NCBI GenBank assembly: GCA_022822325.1
Contig: JAJEBW010000027.1
Location: 38,962 to 102,961, forward strand
Source of the DNA: Gemmatimonadota bacterium
GTDB lineage: Bacteria > Gemmatimonadota > Gemmatimonadetes > Longimicrobiales > Gaopeijiaceae
Length of the DNA: 64,000 bases
Direction: 5' to 3'
Numbering within the stretch: position 1 is the first letter of the stretch; every line of letters starts with the position of its first letter. Shown here one piece after another: positions 53,801 to 62,437 of this stretch. The notes beneath the pieces were generated by a model. It ran no database searches. It saw nothing but the letters and a program-made list of their open reading frames with translations, and was not told the DNA's origin. A program made the translations under genes and the position numbers.

Positions 53801-54456
53801 CGGTTCACATCGGGTGGAAGCCAGTCGGGTGACCAGGTCGTCAGGAAACCGAGGGTGACCAGTAGCACCGCCACGGGGAAGAAGAAGACGATGATGGGTC
53901 GGCGCGTCCAGGTTCCCAGAAAAAACGGTACACCCGCGAAGAGCAGAATCTGGGGGAGTCCGAAGAGTATGGTAGGAAACAGGTAGTTCCCCAGCGAAAA
54001 CTCACCGATGTGCCTCACGTCCTCCCCGGCCGCAACGACGTGGTTGAACACCGCCCCCGTGCACAGGTAGAGGATCCAGATTATCAGGAAAACGCCGAGC
54101 GCACCGGCGAACTTGCCCCACACGTACTCGCCCGGGGTGAGGCGGGTGGAATGGAAGACCTCGGTGACCTGAAGCTCGAGGTCGCGGATCACGACCAGGC
54201 CCGCCGCGATGGCGAGGAACCACGCCCCAATCCCCATCACCAGCACGCACTGGATCATGCTCTGGGCGAAGACGGAAGTCACGTGGGACCGTTCGCCGCC
54301 CACGGTCGAGTCGCCCGACGAGATCGTTACCGCGCCTTCGGACCAGCCCCAGGCCATGAAAAACAGGACCACGAAAAGGATCCAGTACCCAGGCCAACGC
54401 AGTCCCGAAGTCAGTTCCCTGCGGGTGACCTCCCACCAGCGCCCCAGCGCGCTCAC
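50830..54456 (-). CDS. ABC-2 permease fused to M1 aminopeptidase
   Basis: 1208 residues. The N-terminal about 590 residues contain two sets of six membrane helices (starting GYWILFVVLFFMAWG and again near MYLFVPLILYQSIF), that is, two ABC-2-type permease units. The rest is outside and holds an M1 aminopeptidase domain with HEAAHQWWGN (about residues 947-956), the third ligand Glu in ISEGMAHY, and a later peptidase tail. Such fusions occur in Bacteroidota and Gemmatimonadota; the link may couple peptide cleavage to export or import. It overlaps the ATPase stop by 4 bp. Confidence 0.9.
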   Translation of the reverse strand: MSALGRWWEVTRRELTSGLRWPGYWILFVVLFFMAWGWSEGAVTISSGDSTVGGERSHVTSVFAQSMIQCVLVMGIGAWFLAIAAGLVVIRDLELQVTEVFHSTRLTPGEYVWGKFAGALGVFLIIWILYLCTGAVFNHVVAAGEDVRHIGEFSLGNYLFPTILFGLPQILLFAGVPFFLGTWTRRPIIVFFFPVAVLLVTLGFLTTWSPDWLPPDVNRALMLVDPSGFRWLNETFLTVDRGVEFYNTAALRPDAGFLLSRIVFGLIGLTAVGGAAISYSARLRRGGSGSRFFRRRRRADVTKAAEPSSADATLRGLNMATAPLGFWKAARVIGREDVRELVRRPGMYLFVPLILYQSIFTTVVAIGPFNSRLLLTSGEVAVRQLNTLSLLVCFLLLFYTVESLHKERSRRLAEIFHTTPIGTGSILLGKTIGNSLVAGLILVIGVVASWAVIAWYQLFDGSPVGFDVVPFILTWGGVLVPTFIFWTALVTALFALFRNRYAVYGVGMALIVYTIYRMVFNDPFGWVFNWIAWNAVQWSDMGAFSLQGRELLLNRLLVLSLVPLLVALAVKWFGRQDFDATRLVHRIRPKPLLVGALRLIPFAAPAIVLAMVLHFGGRAGRQGEAAEDAGKDYWRENVQTWADFEMPSVSNVDVELDFEPAERSAAVKGEYTFRNHRDYPYEQIPVTAGQWDPIEWTLNGEAHEPDDRSNLFVFTPEDPLGPGDSLTVGFSYDLEFPRGMSRRASGESEFILESGIVLTAFTPTFLPVPGYLEGIGVDGDNSSEPRDYADDFFEGETEPLFGWGGEPFTVRTQITLPEQYTANGVGRKVSDEVVDGRRTVVWETDHPVALFNVVAGKYAVKEGDGTAIYYHPEHDYNIEEMSAALDAARKYFSEWFHPFPWDLLKISEFAAFATYAQGFPTNITFSEGIGFLAKSDPRSHIAFMVVAHEAAHQWWGNLLTPGQGPGGNIISEGMAHYSTLLLHEQVYGDRYRIEFAKRIEQMYGDRRFVDSERPMVEVDGTRSGDGTVTYDKGGWVPWMLQQEMGRENMLAGLQAFIAKYNPDPDFPVLQDMLAVLRGFAPDTTAFDAFAEQWFFDVVVPEYRFSDVTRTQEGGEWVVRGTVGNVGTGRMRVQVAAVAGERWSDEGDDGSRTVVNEDYRDARTEVELGAGESAEFVIRADFEPERVLADPDVLVLQLNRDAAVAELGR

Positions 54457-55364
54457 GCCCCCTCCCCGTTCCCGCTTGCTCCGTTTGCCTGCGCCAGAAG
54501 CAGGTAGGCATCCTCCAGCGTCGGGGACACGGGTTCAAACCCCTCGGGTACCGCGCCCTGCCCGGCTTCCTCCGGGGACAGGTGGACGCGCACCTGGTTG
54601 CGTCCCTCGATCAGGATCGCCTGGGTGATCCGGTAGCGCCGCTCGATCTCGTGCAGATCCTCCTTGGCCACCGCGCCCTGGTAGATCGTCCCGTCGAGCC
54701 GGTCGCGTGCTTCGCCCGGCGTCGTGTCCGCCACGAATCTCCCATCGCTCATGATCGCCACGCGCGGGCACAGCACCGAGATGTCTTCGACGATGTGGGT
54801 GGACAGCAGCACCGTGCGGTCCTCGGCCAGTTCGGCCAGCAGCCTGTAGAACCGTATCCGCTCCTCGGGATCGAGACCGGCCGTGGGCTCGTCCACAATG
54901 ATCAATCCGGGATTGCCCGCCAAAGCCTGCGCGATCCCCAACCGTTGCTTCATCCCGCCGGAATAGCCTTTCACCTTGCGTTTGGCCGCGTAGGCGAGAT
55001 TGACCCGATCGAGCAGCTCGGCCGCGAGCCGCTTCAGCCCCTGCGGAGCCTGCACGCCCTTCAGCACGAGCAGGTAGCGCAACATTGCCTCGCCGCTCAG
55101 ATGAGGATAGAAACCGAAGTCCTGCGGCAGGTAGCCGAGCTGGCGGCGAATGCGGCGCGGATCGGCGACGATGTCCTCGCCATTGAAGAGAACGGTGCCC
55201 GCGGTCGGTTCGAGCAACCTGGCGACAATGCGCATGAGGGTGGTCTTGCCCGCGCCGTTGGGACCGAGAAGACCGAACATTCCCTGTCCGATGCTGAGCG
55301 AAACGCCCTTGAGCGCGGCGACGGGACCGGGGTAGACCTTGGTCAGATCTCTGATTTCGAGCAT
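54453..55364 (-). CDS. ABC transporter ATPase
   Basis: 303 residues. Walker A is GPNGAGKTTL, the signature YSGGMKQR, Walker B LIIVDEPTAGLDP and the switch STHIVED. It drives the permease-peptidase fusion encoded next. The start is the ATG at MLEIRDLTKVYP; a 16-residue extension from an upstream ATG is unlike the family. The C-terminal regulatory domain ends ANGASGNGEGA. Confidence 0.92.
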   Translation of the reverse strand: MLEIRDLTKVYPGPVAALKGVSLSIGQGMFGLLGPNGAGKTTLMRIVARLLEPTAGTVLFNGEDIVADPRRIRRQLGYLPQDFGFYPHLSGEAMLRYLLVLKGVQAPQGLKRLAAELLDRVNLAYAAKRKVKGYSGGMKQRLGIAQALAGNPGLIIVDEPTAGLDPEERIRFYRLLAELAEDRTVLLSTHIVEDISVLCPRVAIMSDGRFVADTTPGEARDRLDGTIYQGAVAKEDLHEIERRYRITQAILIEGRNQVRVHLSPEEAGQGAVPEGFEPVSPTLEDAYLLLAQANGASGNGEGA

Positions 55365-55396
55365 GGGATTCCTGGCCTGGTGGATGTTCGCCCCCC

Positions 55397-56359
55397 TCAC
55401 CCCTCCCCGCACAGCCTGACCGCCGCGGCCAGCGAACCGGTCGGGTCGGCGCTGCGCGGGATGAATTCGTGGGCCATGTAGCCGCTGAAGCCGGTGTCCC
55501 GGATGGCTCGCACGATCGCGGGGTAGAAGAGCTCCTGTGTTTCGTCGATTTCAGCCCTTCCCGGGACGCCGCCGGTGTGATAGTGGCCGATCCACTCGCG
55601 GGCGTCGGTCAGGGTGCGGATGATGTCGCCCTCCATGATCTGCATGTGGTAGATGTCGTAGAGGATGCGGACGCGGGGCGAATCGACCGCGCGGACGATC
55701 TCCAGCGCGTAGGGCATGCGGTCGCCGATGTAGTCGAGATGGCCGCCCGGCTTCGAGTTCAGCGCCTCGACCAGGATCGTCACGCCCTCGGCCTCGGCGA
55801 TCGGGGCGCACTCGCGCAGACAGCGGATCGAGTTCTCGATTGCGACGCTTTCGGCCATTCCGCGACGGTTGCCGAAGAAACAGATCACATTGGGGACTTC
55901 CTCGCGCGCGGCCCGGGGAATGTGCCGTTCGAAGGCGCCGATGATCGCGGGGTGATTGCGCGGCTCGTTCAGACCGTCCTCGATCGTGCCGGCCGCCACG
56001 TCGCCGCAGGAAACGGCCAGCCCATGATCGCGCGCGACCGCCCATTCCTCGACGGTGAGCAGATCGATGGCGGGCAGGCCGATTCGGGAGACGGCGGCGC
56101 AGAACTCGGGCAGGGGAATCTCCTCGAAGCACCAGCGGGCGACCGACTGGAGCAGGCCCGGGGTCTGGGCGGGGGACGGGGCTGCGTCGCTTGCATTCGG
56201 GTGCGCGGGCGGCGATCCATCCCGGCGTTGACCGGTGCGCGGCGCATCGCGGGTCGTGGCGGACGCCGTGGCGCCGGGCCCGGCATGGGCGCCGAGCAAT
56301 CCTCCCAGCGAGGCGGCGCCGGTTGCACGGATCAGTTGGCGGCGCGTAAGGTTGGGCAT
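55397..56359 (-). CDS. Tat-exported TIM-barrel isomerase-like protein (hydroxypyruvate isomerase/sugar phosphate isomerase type)
   Basis: 320 residues. An N-terminal twin-arginine signal (LTRRQLIRATGAASLGGLLG) and a Pro/Ala/Ser-rich linker precede an AP-endonuclease-2-type TIM barrel. Metal-binding residues fit VEALNSKPGGHLDY, ILYDIYHMQIMEGD, IGHYHTGG and AHEFIP. The closest well-known relative is hydroxypyruvate isomerase; exported members may act on sugar derivatives. Divergent from the second GMC/subunit pair by 120 bp, and followed by the ABC genes in the same direction after 32 bp. The ribosome site AGGAG is spaced 12 bases from the ATG. Confidence 0.87.
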   Translation of the reverse strand: MPNLTRRQLIRATGAASLGGLLGAHAGPGATASATTRDAPRTGQRRDGSPPAHPNASDAAPSPAQTPGLLQSVARWCFEEIPLPEFCAAVSRIGLPAIDLLTVEEWAVARDHGLAVSCGDVAAGTIEDGLNEPRNHPAIIGAFERHIPRAAREEVPNVICFFGNRRGMAESVAIENSIRCLRECAPIAEAEGVTILVEALNSKPGGHLDYIGDRMPYALEIVRAVDSPRVRILYDIYHMQIMEGDIIRTLTDAREWIGHYHTGGVPGRAEIDETQELFYPAIVRAIRDTGFSGYMAHEFIPRSADPTGSLAAAVRLCGEG

Positions 56360-56479
56360 CCGAAAGTGAAGCTCCTTTGTGATGGCGCGGAGAATCCGCC
56401 GTCGGTTCGGTGGACTCGTCAAGCGTGAACCCTGGGTGCGGTCGCGGCGCGACTGCGGAAGCGGCGGGAAGGGTAACCC

Positions 56480-57166
56480 ATGAAACGACGAACGGCCATT
56501 GGAATGCTCGGATCGGTCGCGGGCGGACCCCTGCTCGCGCCACCGGGCGAGATGGAACGGATTTTGGAATGGGCGTTGCGGGTGCGCGATTCGGCGGGAG
56601 ACCGGACGGCGGAGGGAAACGCTGCGAACGGGATCCGGCCCGACTCCGCAACGACGCTGACCCCGCGGCGCGCCCGCGCGATGGAGGCGTTGGCCGAGGC
56701 GATCGTTCCCGCGACCGCCGACTCTCCGGGCGCCTCCGCCGCCGGCGTCACCGAGTTCGTCTCCGCGCTGGTCGACGGCTGGCTTGACGACGAGGACCGC
56801 GACCGATTCCTCGCCGGCCTCGACCGGGCGGACGAGATCTGCCGCGAGCGCTTCGCCGCCCCCTTCGCCGACCTGGATTCGGCCGATCAGGCCGTCCTCC
56901 TGGGCGAGTGGGACGAAGAGCTGGCCGCGCTGCGCGAGAGCCCCGACGGGCCGGAGGGGTCGCGCTTCCTCCACCCCATCGATTTTGGCCAGATCAAGCG
57001 CTTCGCCCTCACCGCATTCTTCACCTCCGAGGCGGGACTCGCCGCGCTCGGCCATCGCACGGTCTTTTCCACCTTCGAGGCCTGCGCGCCGGTCGCATCC
57101 GGGATCGGCCCCGAACCGCCCGAACCGTCCGACCCGCACCGCCGCGGACCGGAGCGCAATCCATGA
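56480..57166 (+). CDS. Gluconate 2-dehydrogenase subunit 3-like protein, second copy
   Basis: 228 residues. The start MKRRTAIGMLGSVAGGPLL gives a short Tat signal (KRRT). The subunit-3 helical domain follows: LTPRRARAMEALAEAIVPATADSPGASAAGVTEFV and the FGQIKRFALTAFFTSEAGLAALGH end. As in the first pair, it should carry the GMC partner across the membrane; the gene order is the reverse of the first pair (small subunit first). Its stop overlaps the GMC start by 4 bp (ATGA). Confidence 0.87.
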   Translation: MKRRTAIGMLGSVAGGPLLAPPGEMERILEWALRVRDSAGDRTAEGNAANGIRPDSATTLTPRRARAMEALAEAIVPATADSPGASAAGVTEFVSALVDGWLDDEDRDRFLAGLDRADEICRERFAAPFADLDSADQAVLLGEWDEELAALRESPDGPEGSRFLHPIDFGQIKRFALTAFFTSEAGLAALGHRTVFSTFEACAPVASGIGPEPPEPSDPHRRGPERNP

Positions 57167-58884
57167 CGATTCATCGCCGCGACCTCTTCCACATTCGCCC
57201 GCGCCGCCAGGAGTACGACGCGATCGTGGTGGGATCGGGCATGTCCGGCGGGTGGGCCGCCAAGGAGCTCGCCGAACTCGGCGCCCGCGTCCTGGTCCTC
57301 GAAGCGGGCCCGACGATCGTCCCCGAACGCGACTACGGCGAGCATCTTCCCCCCTACGAGATGCCCTACCGCGGCTGGAACGACCGCAAGGCGCTGGCCG
57401 CCGAACAGCCGATTCAGCGGCAGTGCTACGCCTGCGACGAGGTGGCGCGCAAGTTCTTCGTCAACGACAACGAGCATCCCTACACGACCGATCCCGACAG
57501 TCCCTTCCTCTGGATTCGCGGACGGCAGGTGGGCGGACGTTCGATCATGTGGGCGCGGCAGTGCTACCGGCTCAGCGATCTGGACTTCGAGGCCAACGCG
57601 CGCGACGGAAATGGGGTGGACTGGCCGATCCGCTACGCCGATCTCGCCCCCTGGTACGATCATGTCGAGGCCTTCGTGGGAATCAGCGGACGGGCCGAGG
57701 GGCTGGCGCACCTTCCCGACGGGGTCTTCCTGCCGCCGATGCAGATGTCGTGCGTGGAGGAGCATCTGCGCGACGCGATCGACGCCGGATTCGGGGGCCG
57801 CCGCCGCATGACGATCGGACGAACCGCGGTCCTGACCCGCGATCACCGGGGACGCCGGGCCTGCCACTACTGCGGTCCCTGCCACCGGGGATGCCGCACC
57901 CGCAGCTATTTCAGCTCCCTCAACGCGACCCTTCCCGCCGCGGAGGCCACCGGCCGGATGACGCTGCGCCCCAACAGCATCGTGCCGGAGGCGATCTGGG
58001 ATCCGCGGGCCGGACGGGTGACGGGCGTGCGCGTGGTCGACCGCGAATCGGGCGAAGACACGGTCGTTCGGGGCCGGGTGGTCTTCCTGGCCGCGTCGGC
58101 ACTCGAATCGACCCGGATCCTGCTGAACTCGAAGTCGGCGGACTTTCCGGACGGACTGGCCAACTCGAGCGGCGTGCTCGGCAAGTATCTCATGGACCAC
58201 ATGATGTGCGACGACACCCGCGCCGTCTTCGATGGCTGGGAGGACCGCACCACTCGCGGCCGGCGTCCCAACGGGATCTACATCGCACGCTTCCGCAATG
58301 TAACCGAACCGGCGTCGGACTTCGTGCGCGGCTACGGCTTCCAGGGCAGCGCGGTGCGGACCGGCTGGCAGCGGGGGATTTCGATGGCGGGATTCGGCGC
58401 CGGCTTCAAGCGCGAGCTGCTGCGTCCCGGCCCCTGGGAGTTCCGTCTGCACGCCTTCGGCGAGTGTCTGCCCCGCGAGGAGAACCAGGTCGCCCTCGAT
58501 CCCGGCCAGGTGGACGCATGGGGAATCCCGACGCTGCGAATCCGGTGCGCCTGGGGGGAGAACGAACGAGCGATGATGCGCGACGCCGTCGAGGAGGCGG
58601 GCGCGATGCTCGACGCGGCGGGCGGACGCGAGATCGTGCTGCAACGCGAGATGGCGCCGCCGGGACTGGCCATCCACGAGATGGGAACGGCCCGCATGGG
58701 ACGCGACCCGGCGAGTTCGGTCCTGAATGCGCACAACCAGGCCTGGGACGCGCCGAACCTCTTCGTTGTGGACGGCGCCGCAATGACATCGGCGGGGTGC
58801 CAGAATCCCTCGCTGACCTACATGGCGCTGGCCGCGCGCGCGAGTCACTACGCCGTGTGGGCCGCGCGGCGGGGGGAGGTGTGA
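57163..58884 (+). CDS. GMC-family FAD dehydrogenase, second copy
   Basis: 573 residues. FAD motif YDAIVVGSGMSGGWAAKEL at residues 19-36, RGRQVGGRSIMWARQ, and the C-terminal HEMGTARMG with NPSLTYMALAARASHYAV. Cys234, 237, 240 and 244 (C-x2-C-x2-C-x3-C) include the C-x5-C-x3-C spacing of the [3Fe-4S] site of FAD-glucose dehydrogenase. No signal of its own. The substrate is probably a sugar or sugar acid; the divergent TIM-barrel gene supports this. Confidence 0.9.
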   Translation: MTIHRRDLFHIRPRRQEYDAIVVGSGMSGGWAAKELAELGARVLVLEAGPTIVPERDYGEHLPPYEMPYRGWNDRKALAAEQPIQRQCYACDEVARKFFVNDNEHPYTTDPDSPFLWIRGRQVGGRSIMWARQCYRLSDLDFEANARDGNGVDWPIRYADLAPWYDHVEAFVGISGRAEGLAHLPDGVFLPPMQMSCVEEHLRDAIDAGFGGRRRMTIGRTAVLTRDHRGRRACHYCGPCHRGCRTRSYFSSLNATLPAAEATGRMTLRPNSIVPEAIWDPRAGRVTGVRVVDRESGEDTVVRGRVVFLAASALESTRILLNSKSADFPDGLANSSGVLGKYLMDHMMCDDTRAVFDGWEDRTTRGRRPNGIYIARFRNVTEPASDFVRGYGFQGSAVRTGWQRGISMAGFGAGFKRELLRPGPWEFRLHAFGECLPREENQVALDPGQVDAWGIPTLRIRCAWGENERAMMRDAVEEAGAMLDAAGGREIVLQREMAPPGLAIHEMGTARMGRDPASSVLNAHNQAWDAPNLFVVDGAAMTSAGCQNPSLTYMALAARASHYAVWAARRGEV

Positions 58885-58949
58885 GGGGGGAACGCGGTAT
58901 GGTGGCCTGCCCGCCGACAGTGGCGAAGCTCGCCCGGACGATGCAGGCG

Positions 58950-58996
58950 TTGACCTGACTTTAGGCAGATCACTAATGTTAGCTATCTCGCTAACA
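58950..58996 (+). promoter_or_regulatory. Promoter with overlapping palindromic operator
   Basis: TTGACC (58950-58955), 18-bp spacer, TAATGT (58974-58979), and a perfect inverted repeat TGTTAGC-TATCTC-GCTAACA at 58977-58996 that covers the end of the -10. Further TTAG/CTAA words at 58961, 58973 and 59001 flank it. The design predicts repression; no regulator gene is adjacent, so the binder may be the ATPase itself or a distant repressor. Confidence 0.55.
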
Positions 58997-59021
58997 ACAC
59001 CTAACGACTCAGGAGCGCATC

Positions 59022-60275
59022 ATGGAATCGGCGATTGTCTTTCGCAACCCGTTCCGGCCCGGGGCAGGCCACACGCCCCCGTATCTTGCCGGAAGGAAAG
59101 AGGAGCGGAGCGAGTTTCTCAAGCTCCTTGGCCAGGAAACCGTCCTTTCCAATCTCGTCCTCACCGGACTCCGCGGCGTCGGAAAGACAGTCCTTCTCGA
59201 CACCTTCAAGCCACTGGCGGTGCAGAACGGCTGGCTCTGGGTGGGCGCTGACCTTTCCGAGAGCACGACGGTCGACGAAGAGCGCCTGGCCACAAGGATC
59301 CTCACTGACGTGGCCCTGGCTACGTCCAACTTCGTCTACGACAGGCGGGAGGTTCGTCGCCCAGGTTTTGGCCATCAGGTGGATCTGTTCGACGCCACCC
59401 TCAACTATCCGACGCTTCGCGCGGTGTATCAACAGACGAGGGGTCTGGTGGCTGACCGACTGAGGGCCACACTGACATTCGTCTGGCTGGCTCTGCGCGA
59501 ATCGCCGAACCCGCCCCGTGGCATCGTCTTTGCCTACGACGAAGCCCAGAACATGGCGGACCATGCCGGCAAGGACGAATACCCGCTCTCGGTGATGCTT
59601 GACGTGTTCCAGTCCATCCAAAGACAGGGGGCTCCCTTTCTCCTGGCTCTGACCGGCCTGCCCACGCTCTTCCCCAAACTGGTCGAGGCCAGGACCTATT
59701 CGGAACGAATGTTCCGCGTTCTTTTCCTCAACCGCCTGGATCCCCCCGATGTTCGCGAGGCGATCGTGAAGCCGATCCAGGAGGATGGCTGTCCGATCAG
59801 CTTCACCGAACAATCCATCCGTCAGATCGAGAGGCACTCGGGCGGATATCCCTATTTCATCCAGTTCATCTGTCACGAAGCCTTCGATGTCTTCGTGTCG
59901 CAGATCACCACCGGATCCAGGAACCCGAGCGTCCCGATCGCGGAGATCACGGCAAAGCTGGACAGCGACTTCTTTGCGGGCCGGTGGTCGAGGGTGACCG
60001 ACCGCCAGCGCGATCTCCTGTATGTCGTATCGAGGTTGGACGATCCGGAATCCGAGTTCAGCGTTCAGGAGATCGTGGAGCTTGCCAGGGAACTGCCGGT
60101 GAAGGGGTTCAGCCCCAGTCACGCGAGCCAGATTCTTGCGGCGCTCATCAACTCAGGCGTCGTCTTCAGGAACCGGCACGGGAAGTACTCCTTCGCAGTT
60201 CCTCTTCTTGGGGACTTCATCCGCCGACAGTACCCGGACGAACAGCCCGAACTCCTCGACGAGCCGGGTCGGTAA
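59022..60275 (+). CDS. Stand-alone AAA ATPase (AAA_16/ORC-like)
   Basis: 417 residues. Residues 23-60 read LAGRKEERSEFLKLL and GLRGVGKT (Walker A, 49-56). Walker B is GIVFAYDEAQNM near 175, with sensor 1 in LLALTGLPTLF, arginine-rich RVLFLNRLDPPDVREAIVKP and the SGGYPYFIQFICHEAFD lid of ORC/STAND-like ATPases. The C-terminal about 90 residues form a winged-helix domain (DRQRDLLYVVSRL ... GVVFRNRHGKYSFAVPLLGDFIRR). Such proteins act as DNA-binding or signal ATPases, often in mobile or defence regions. It is monocistronic and downstream of a palindromic operator. The ATG is preceded by AGGAG. Confidence 0.82.
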   Translation: MESAIVFRNPFRPGAGHTPPYLAGRKEERSEFLKLLGQETVLSNLVLTGLRGVGKTVLLDTFKPLAVQNGWLWVGADLSESTTVDEERLATRILTDVALATSNFVYDRREVRRPGFGHQVDLFDATLNYPTLRAVYQQTRGLVADRLRATLTFVWLALRESPNPPRGIVFAYDEAQNMADHAGKDEYPLSVMLDVFQSIQRQGAPFLLALTGLPTLFPKLVEARTYSERMFRVLFLNRLDPPDVREAIVKPIQEDGCPISFTEQSIRQIERHSGGYPYFIQFICHEAFDVFVSQITTGSRNPSVPIAEITAKLDSDFFAGRWSRVTDRQRDLLYVVSRLDDPESEFSVQEIVELARELPVKGFSPSHASQILAALINSGVVFRNRHGKYSFAVPLLGDFIRRQYPDEQPELLDEPGR

Positions 60276-60746
60276 CCGCCTGAGGGCGCTCGACGCGGGC
60301 CGGACGGCCCCGATGGACAGGACGCATTCGGGCCCATCGAGCCGCAAGTCCTCCGGCGACCGCGCATTCCCGACAATCCAGCCGTCAGGCGCTGTCCCGT
60401 GTTTGAGCGGGGAAGGAGTCGTCGTTCGCCCTCCCGGCCCCCACCCGAACGCCACCGGCAAGACCAGGACCGCGGCCACCCCTGCGCGATTCCGTCCGGC
60501 CACCTCCCGGCCCGGCAGCCCGTGGATAAACACCGAGCGGCATTCGAGCGGCGACGCATCCACGCTGGACCGCTGCGCTCTGCGTTGCTCCTTGCCCCAA
60601 TAGCTGGGCTATTCGGGCTGCGGCGCGCCATGTCGGCACGGCGCCTCGCCGCTCCCTAAGCATACCCGGCATTATCCACGGACTACCAGAGGCGAGGACC
60701 TCGCACGGGCTTCCCCTTCGCTCCACCCGGTCCCGCGGCCTCCACC
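60276..60746. other. Intergenic region with a two-block repeat, no gene
   Basis: 471 bp between the AAA ATPase and the amidase genes. No family-like frame is seen. It holds one copy of a two-block repeat, also found upstream of the amidase. Confidence 0.6.
60511..60584 (+). repeat. Two-block repeat, copy 1
   Basis: Blocks CCCGGCAGCCCGTGGA (60511-60526) and GCATCCACGCTGGACC followed by GCTGCGCTCTGCG (60556-60584). The same two blocks, in order and with similar spacing, recur at 62438-62511. Confidence 0.6.
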
Positions 60747-62336
60747 TCACCTACCGAGCGGCGGCGCGGACTCCGGCGGCCTGCGATGCCCCGTCCCCTG
60801 CTCGAAGGCGTAGCCGAAACGCAGCAGCATCGCCTCGGCGAAGGGGCGCCCCAGAAACTCGACCCCGACCGGCAGCCCTTCGGCGGTGAACCCGGCCGGA
60901 ACGGTCAGCGCGGGAAAGCCGGTCAGCGGACTCAGCAGGCGGTTGTCGCCCAGGCCGTAGCGATCGGCGGGGCGCGGGTTGGTCTCCACATCGGGCGCGA
61001 TCTCGGTGGGCGGATGATCGAAGGTCGCGTAAAGCAACGCATCCAGACCATGGTCGGCCATCGCGGCCAGCACGCCCCGGCGGATCTCGTCGCGCTCCAG
61101 GAGGTGCTCCAGGTAAAGCGGGTCGCGCGTCGTCTTCCCCAGCGAACCCGCCAGCCCCATCGCCCGCCAGGGCGTCACCCGCCCGGTGAGCAGAATCTCG
61201 CGCAGACTGCCCAGCGGCGCATTCGGATGCGCGGCCAGATACTCGTCGGTGGCGGCCTCGGTTTCGTGCACATTCATCCCGAAGACGCGGTTGACGCTCT
61301 CGATTCCCGCGATCGCCACGCTGTCCACCACTTCCGCGCCCAGCTCGCGCAGATCGGCGATCACCGCATCGACCCGGGCCCGCACCTCGCGAAATCCCCG
61401 CGACGACGGATCCACCCGGTCGTCCATCGGATCGCGAATCACGCCGATGCGCGCGCCCGCCAGCCCATTCGCCGCGAGCCCCTCCGCATAGGACGACGGA
61501 ATCCGCCCGAAGGAGCGCGCCGTGACCGGATCGTCGGGATCGTAGCCGGCAATCGCGTCCAGCAGGATCGCGGCGTCCATCACGGTGCGGGTCATCGGTC
61601 CCATCGTGTCGGTCGTGGGGTTGGCCGGCATCATTCCAAAGCGGCTGACCAACTCCAGGGTGGGCCGCAACCCGACCAGCGCAGCCACCGCCGCCGGACC
61701 CCGAATCGAACCGCCGGTGTCCTCGCCGATGCCGACCATTCCGAAGTTGGCCGCGACGCCGACGCTGGTCCCGCCCGACGAGCCGCTCGGATTGTGCGCG
61801 GGGTCGTATGCATTGCGGATGACGCCGAAGCCGGACCCGACATAGCGCGACGCGAACTCGCCCATGTTCGTCTTGGCCAGGATCAGCGCGCCCGCCTCCC
61901 TCATCCGCCGCACGATCGTGGCATCCCGATGGGGCACGAAGCCGGCGAAGAGCGCGGAGCCGTAGGTGGTCGGCATCTCGCGAGTCTCGACCTGGTCCTT
62001 GAGCAGCACGGGAACGCAGTGAAGCGGTCCGGCAAGGCCACCGTCGGCGAGGACCGCGTCCAGGCGCGCGGCCTCCTCCAGGGCACGGGGGTTGATGGCG
62101 GCGATCGCATTCAGGCGGGGGCCGCGCGCGTCGTAGGCCTCGATCCGCTCCAGATACGACCGCACCAGACCGGCGCAGGTGACTTCGCCGGCGAGGAAGG
62201 TCGCGTGAAGATCGGCGATCGTGGCTTCCTCCACCCGGAAGCCCTGCGCCTGCAAGGAGTTGCCGAGCGCGAGAAGGGAAAGGACGGCAAGCCGCGCGGC
62301 GAGATTGCGGAGCGGGGAGGGGCGAGTCGGCCTCAT
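60747..62336 (-). CDS. Exported amidase (amidase-signature family)
   Basis: 529 residues with a signal peptide (LAVLSLLALGNSLQAQ). The Ser-cisSer-Lys triad is visible: Lys in VLLKDQVET, and the two Ser in NPSGSSGGTSVGVAANFGMVGIGEDTGGSIRGPAA. It hydrolyses amides in the periplasm; peptide amides or N-acyl compounds are possible substrates. The ATG at MRPTRPSP is used; an upstream frame of more than 100 codons is Ala/Arg/Pro-rich and not family-like. Both ends are flanked by copies of the two-block repeat. Confidence 0.92.
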   Translation of the reverse strand: MRPTRPSPLRNLAARLAVLSLLALGNSLQAQGFRVEEATIADLHATFLAGEVTCAGLVRSYLERIEAYDARGPRLNAIAAINPRALEEAARLDAVLADGGLAGPLHCVPVLLKDQVETREMPTTYGSALFAGFVPHRDATIVRRMREAGALILAKTNMGEFASRYVGSGFGVIRNAYDPAHNPSGSSGGTSVGVAANFGMVGIGEDTGGSIRGPAAVAALVGLRPTLELVSRFGMMPANPTTDTMGPMTRTVMDAAILLDAIAGYDPDDPVTARSFGRIPSSYAEGLAANGLAGARIGVIRDPMDDRVDPSSRGFREVRARVDAVIADLRELGAEVVDSVAIAGIESVNRVFGMNVHETEAATDEYLAAHPNAPLGSLREILLTGRVTPWRAMGLAGSLGKTTRDPLYLEHLLERDEIRRGVLAAMADHGLDALLYATFDHPPTEIAPDVETNPRPADRYGLGDNRLLSPLTGFPALTVPAGFTAEGLPVGVEFLGRPFAEAMLLRFGYAFEQGTGHRRPPESAPPLGR

Positions 62337-62437
62337 TTGTTTGCGTGAGTTCGGGGGGAAGGAGGGCGGCGTTGGCGGGCACGGCAACAGGTGCGGGCGC
62401 GGACCTTCCCGGATGACGCCCACGGCCGCGCCTGCGC

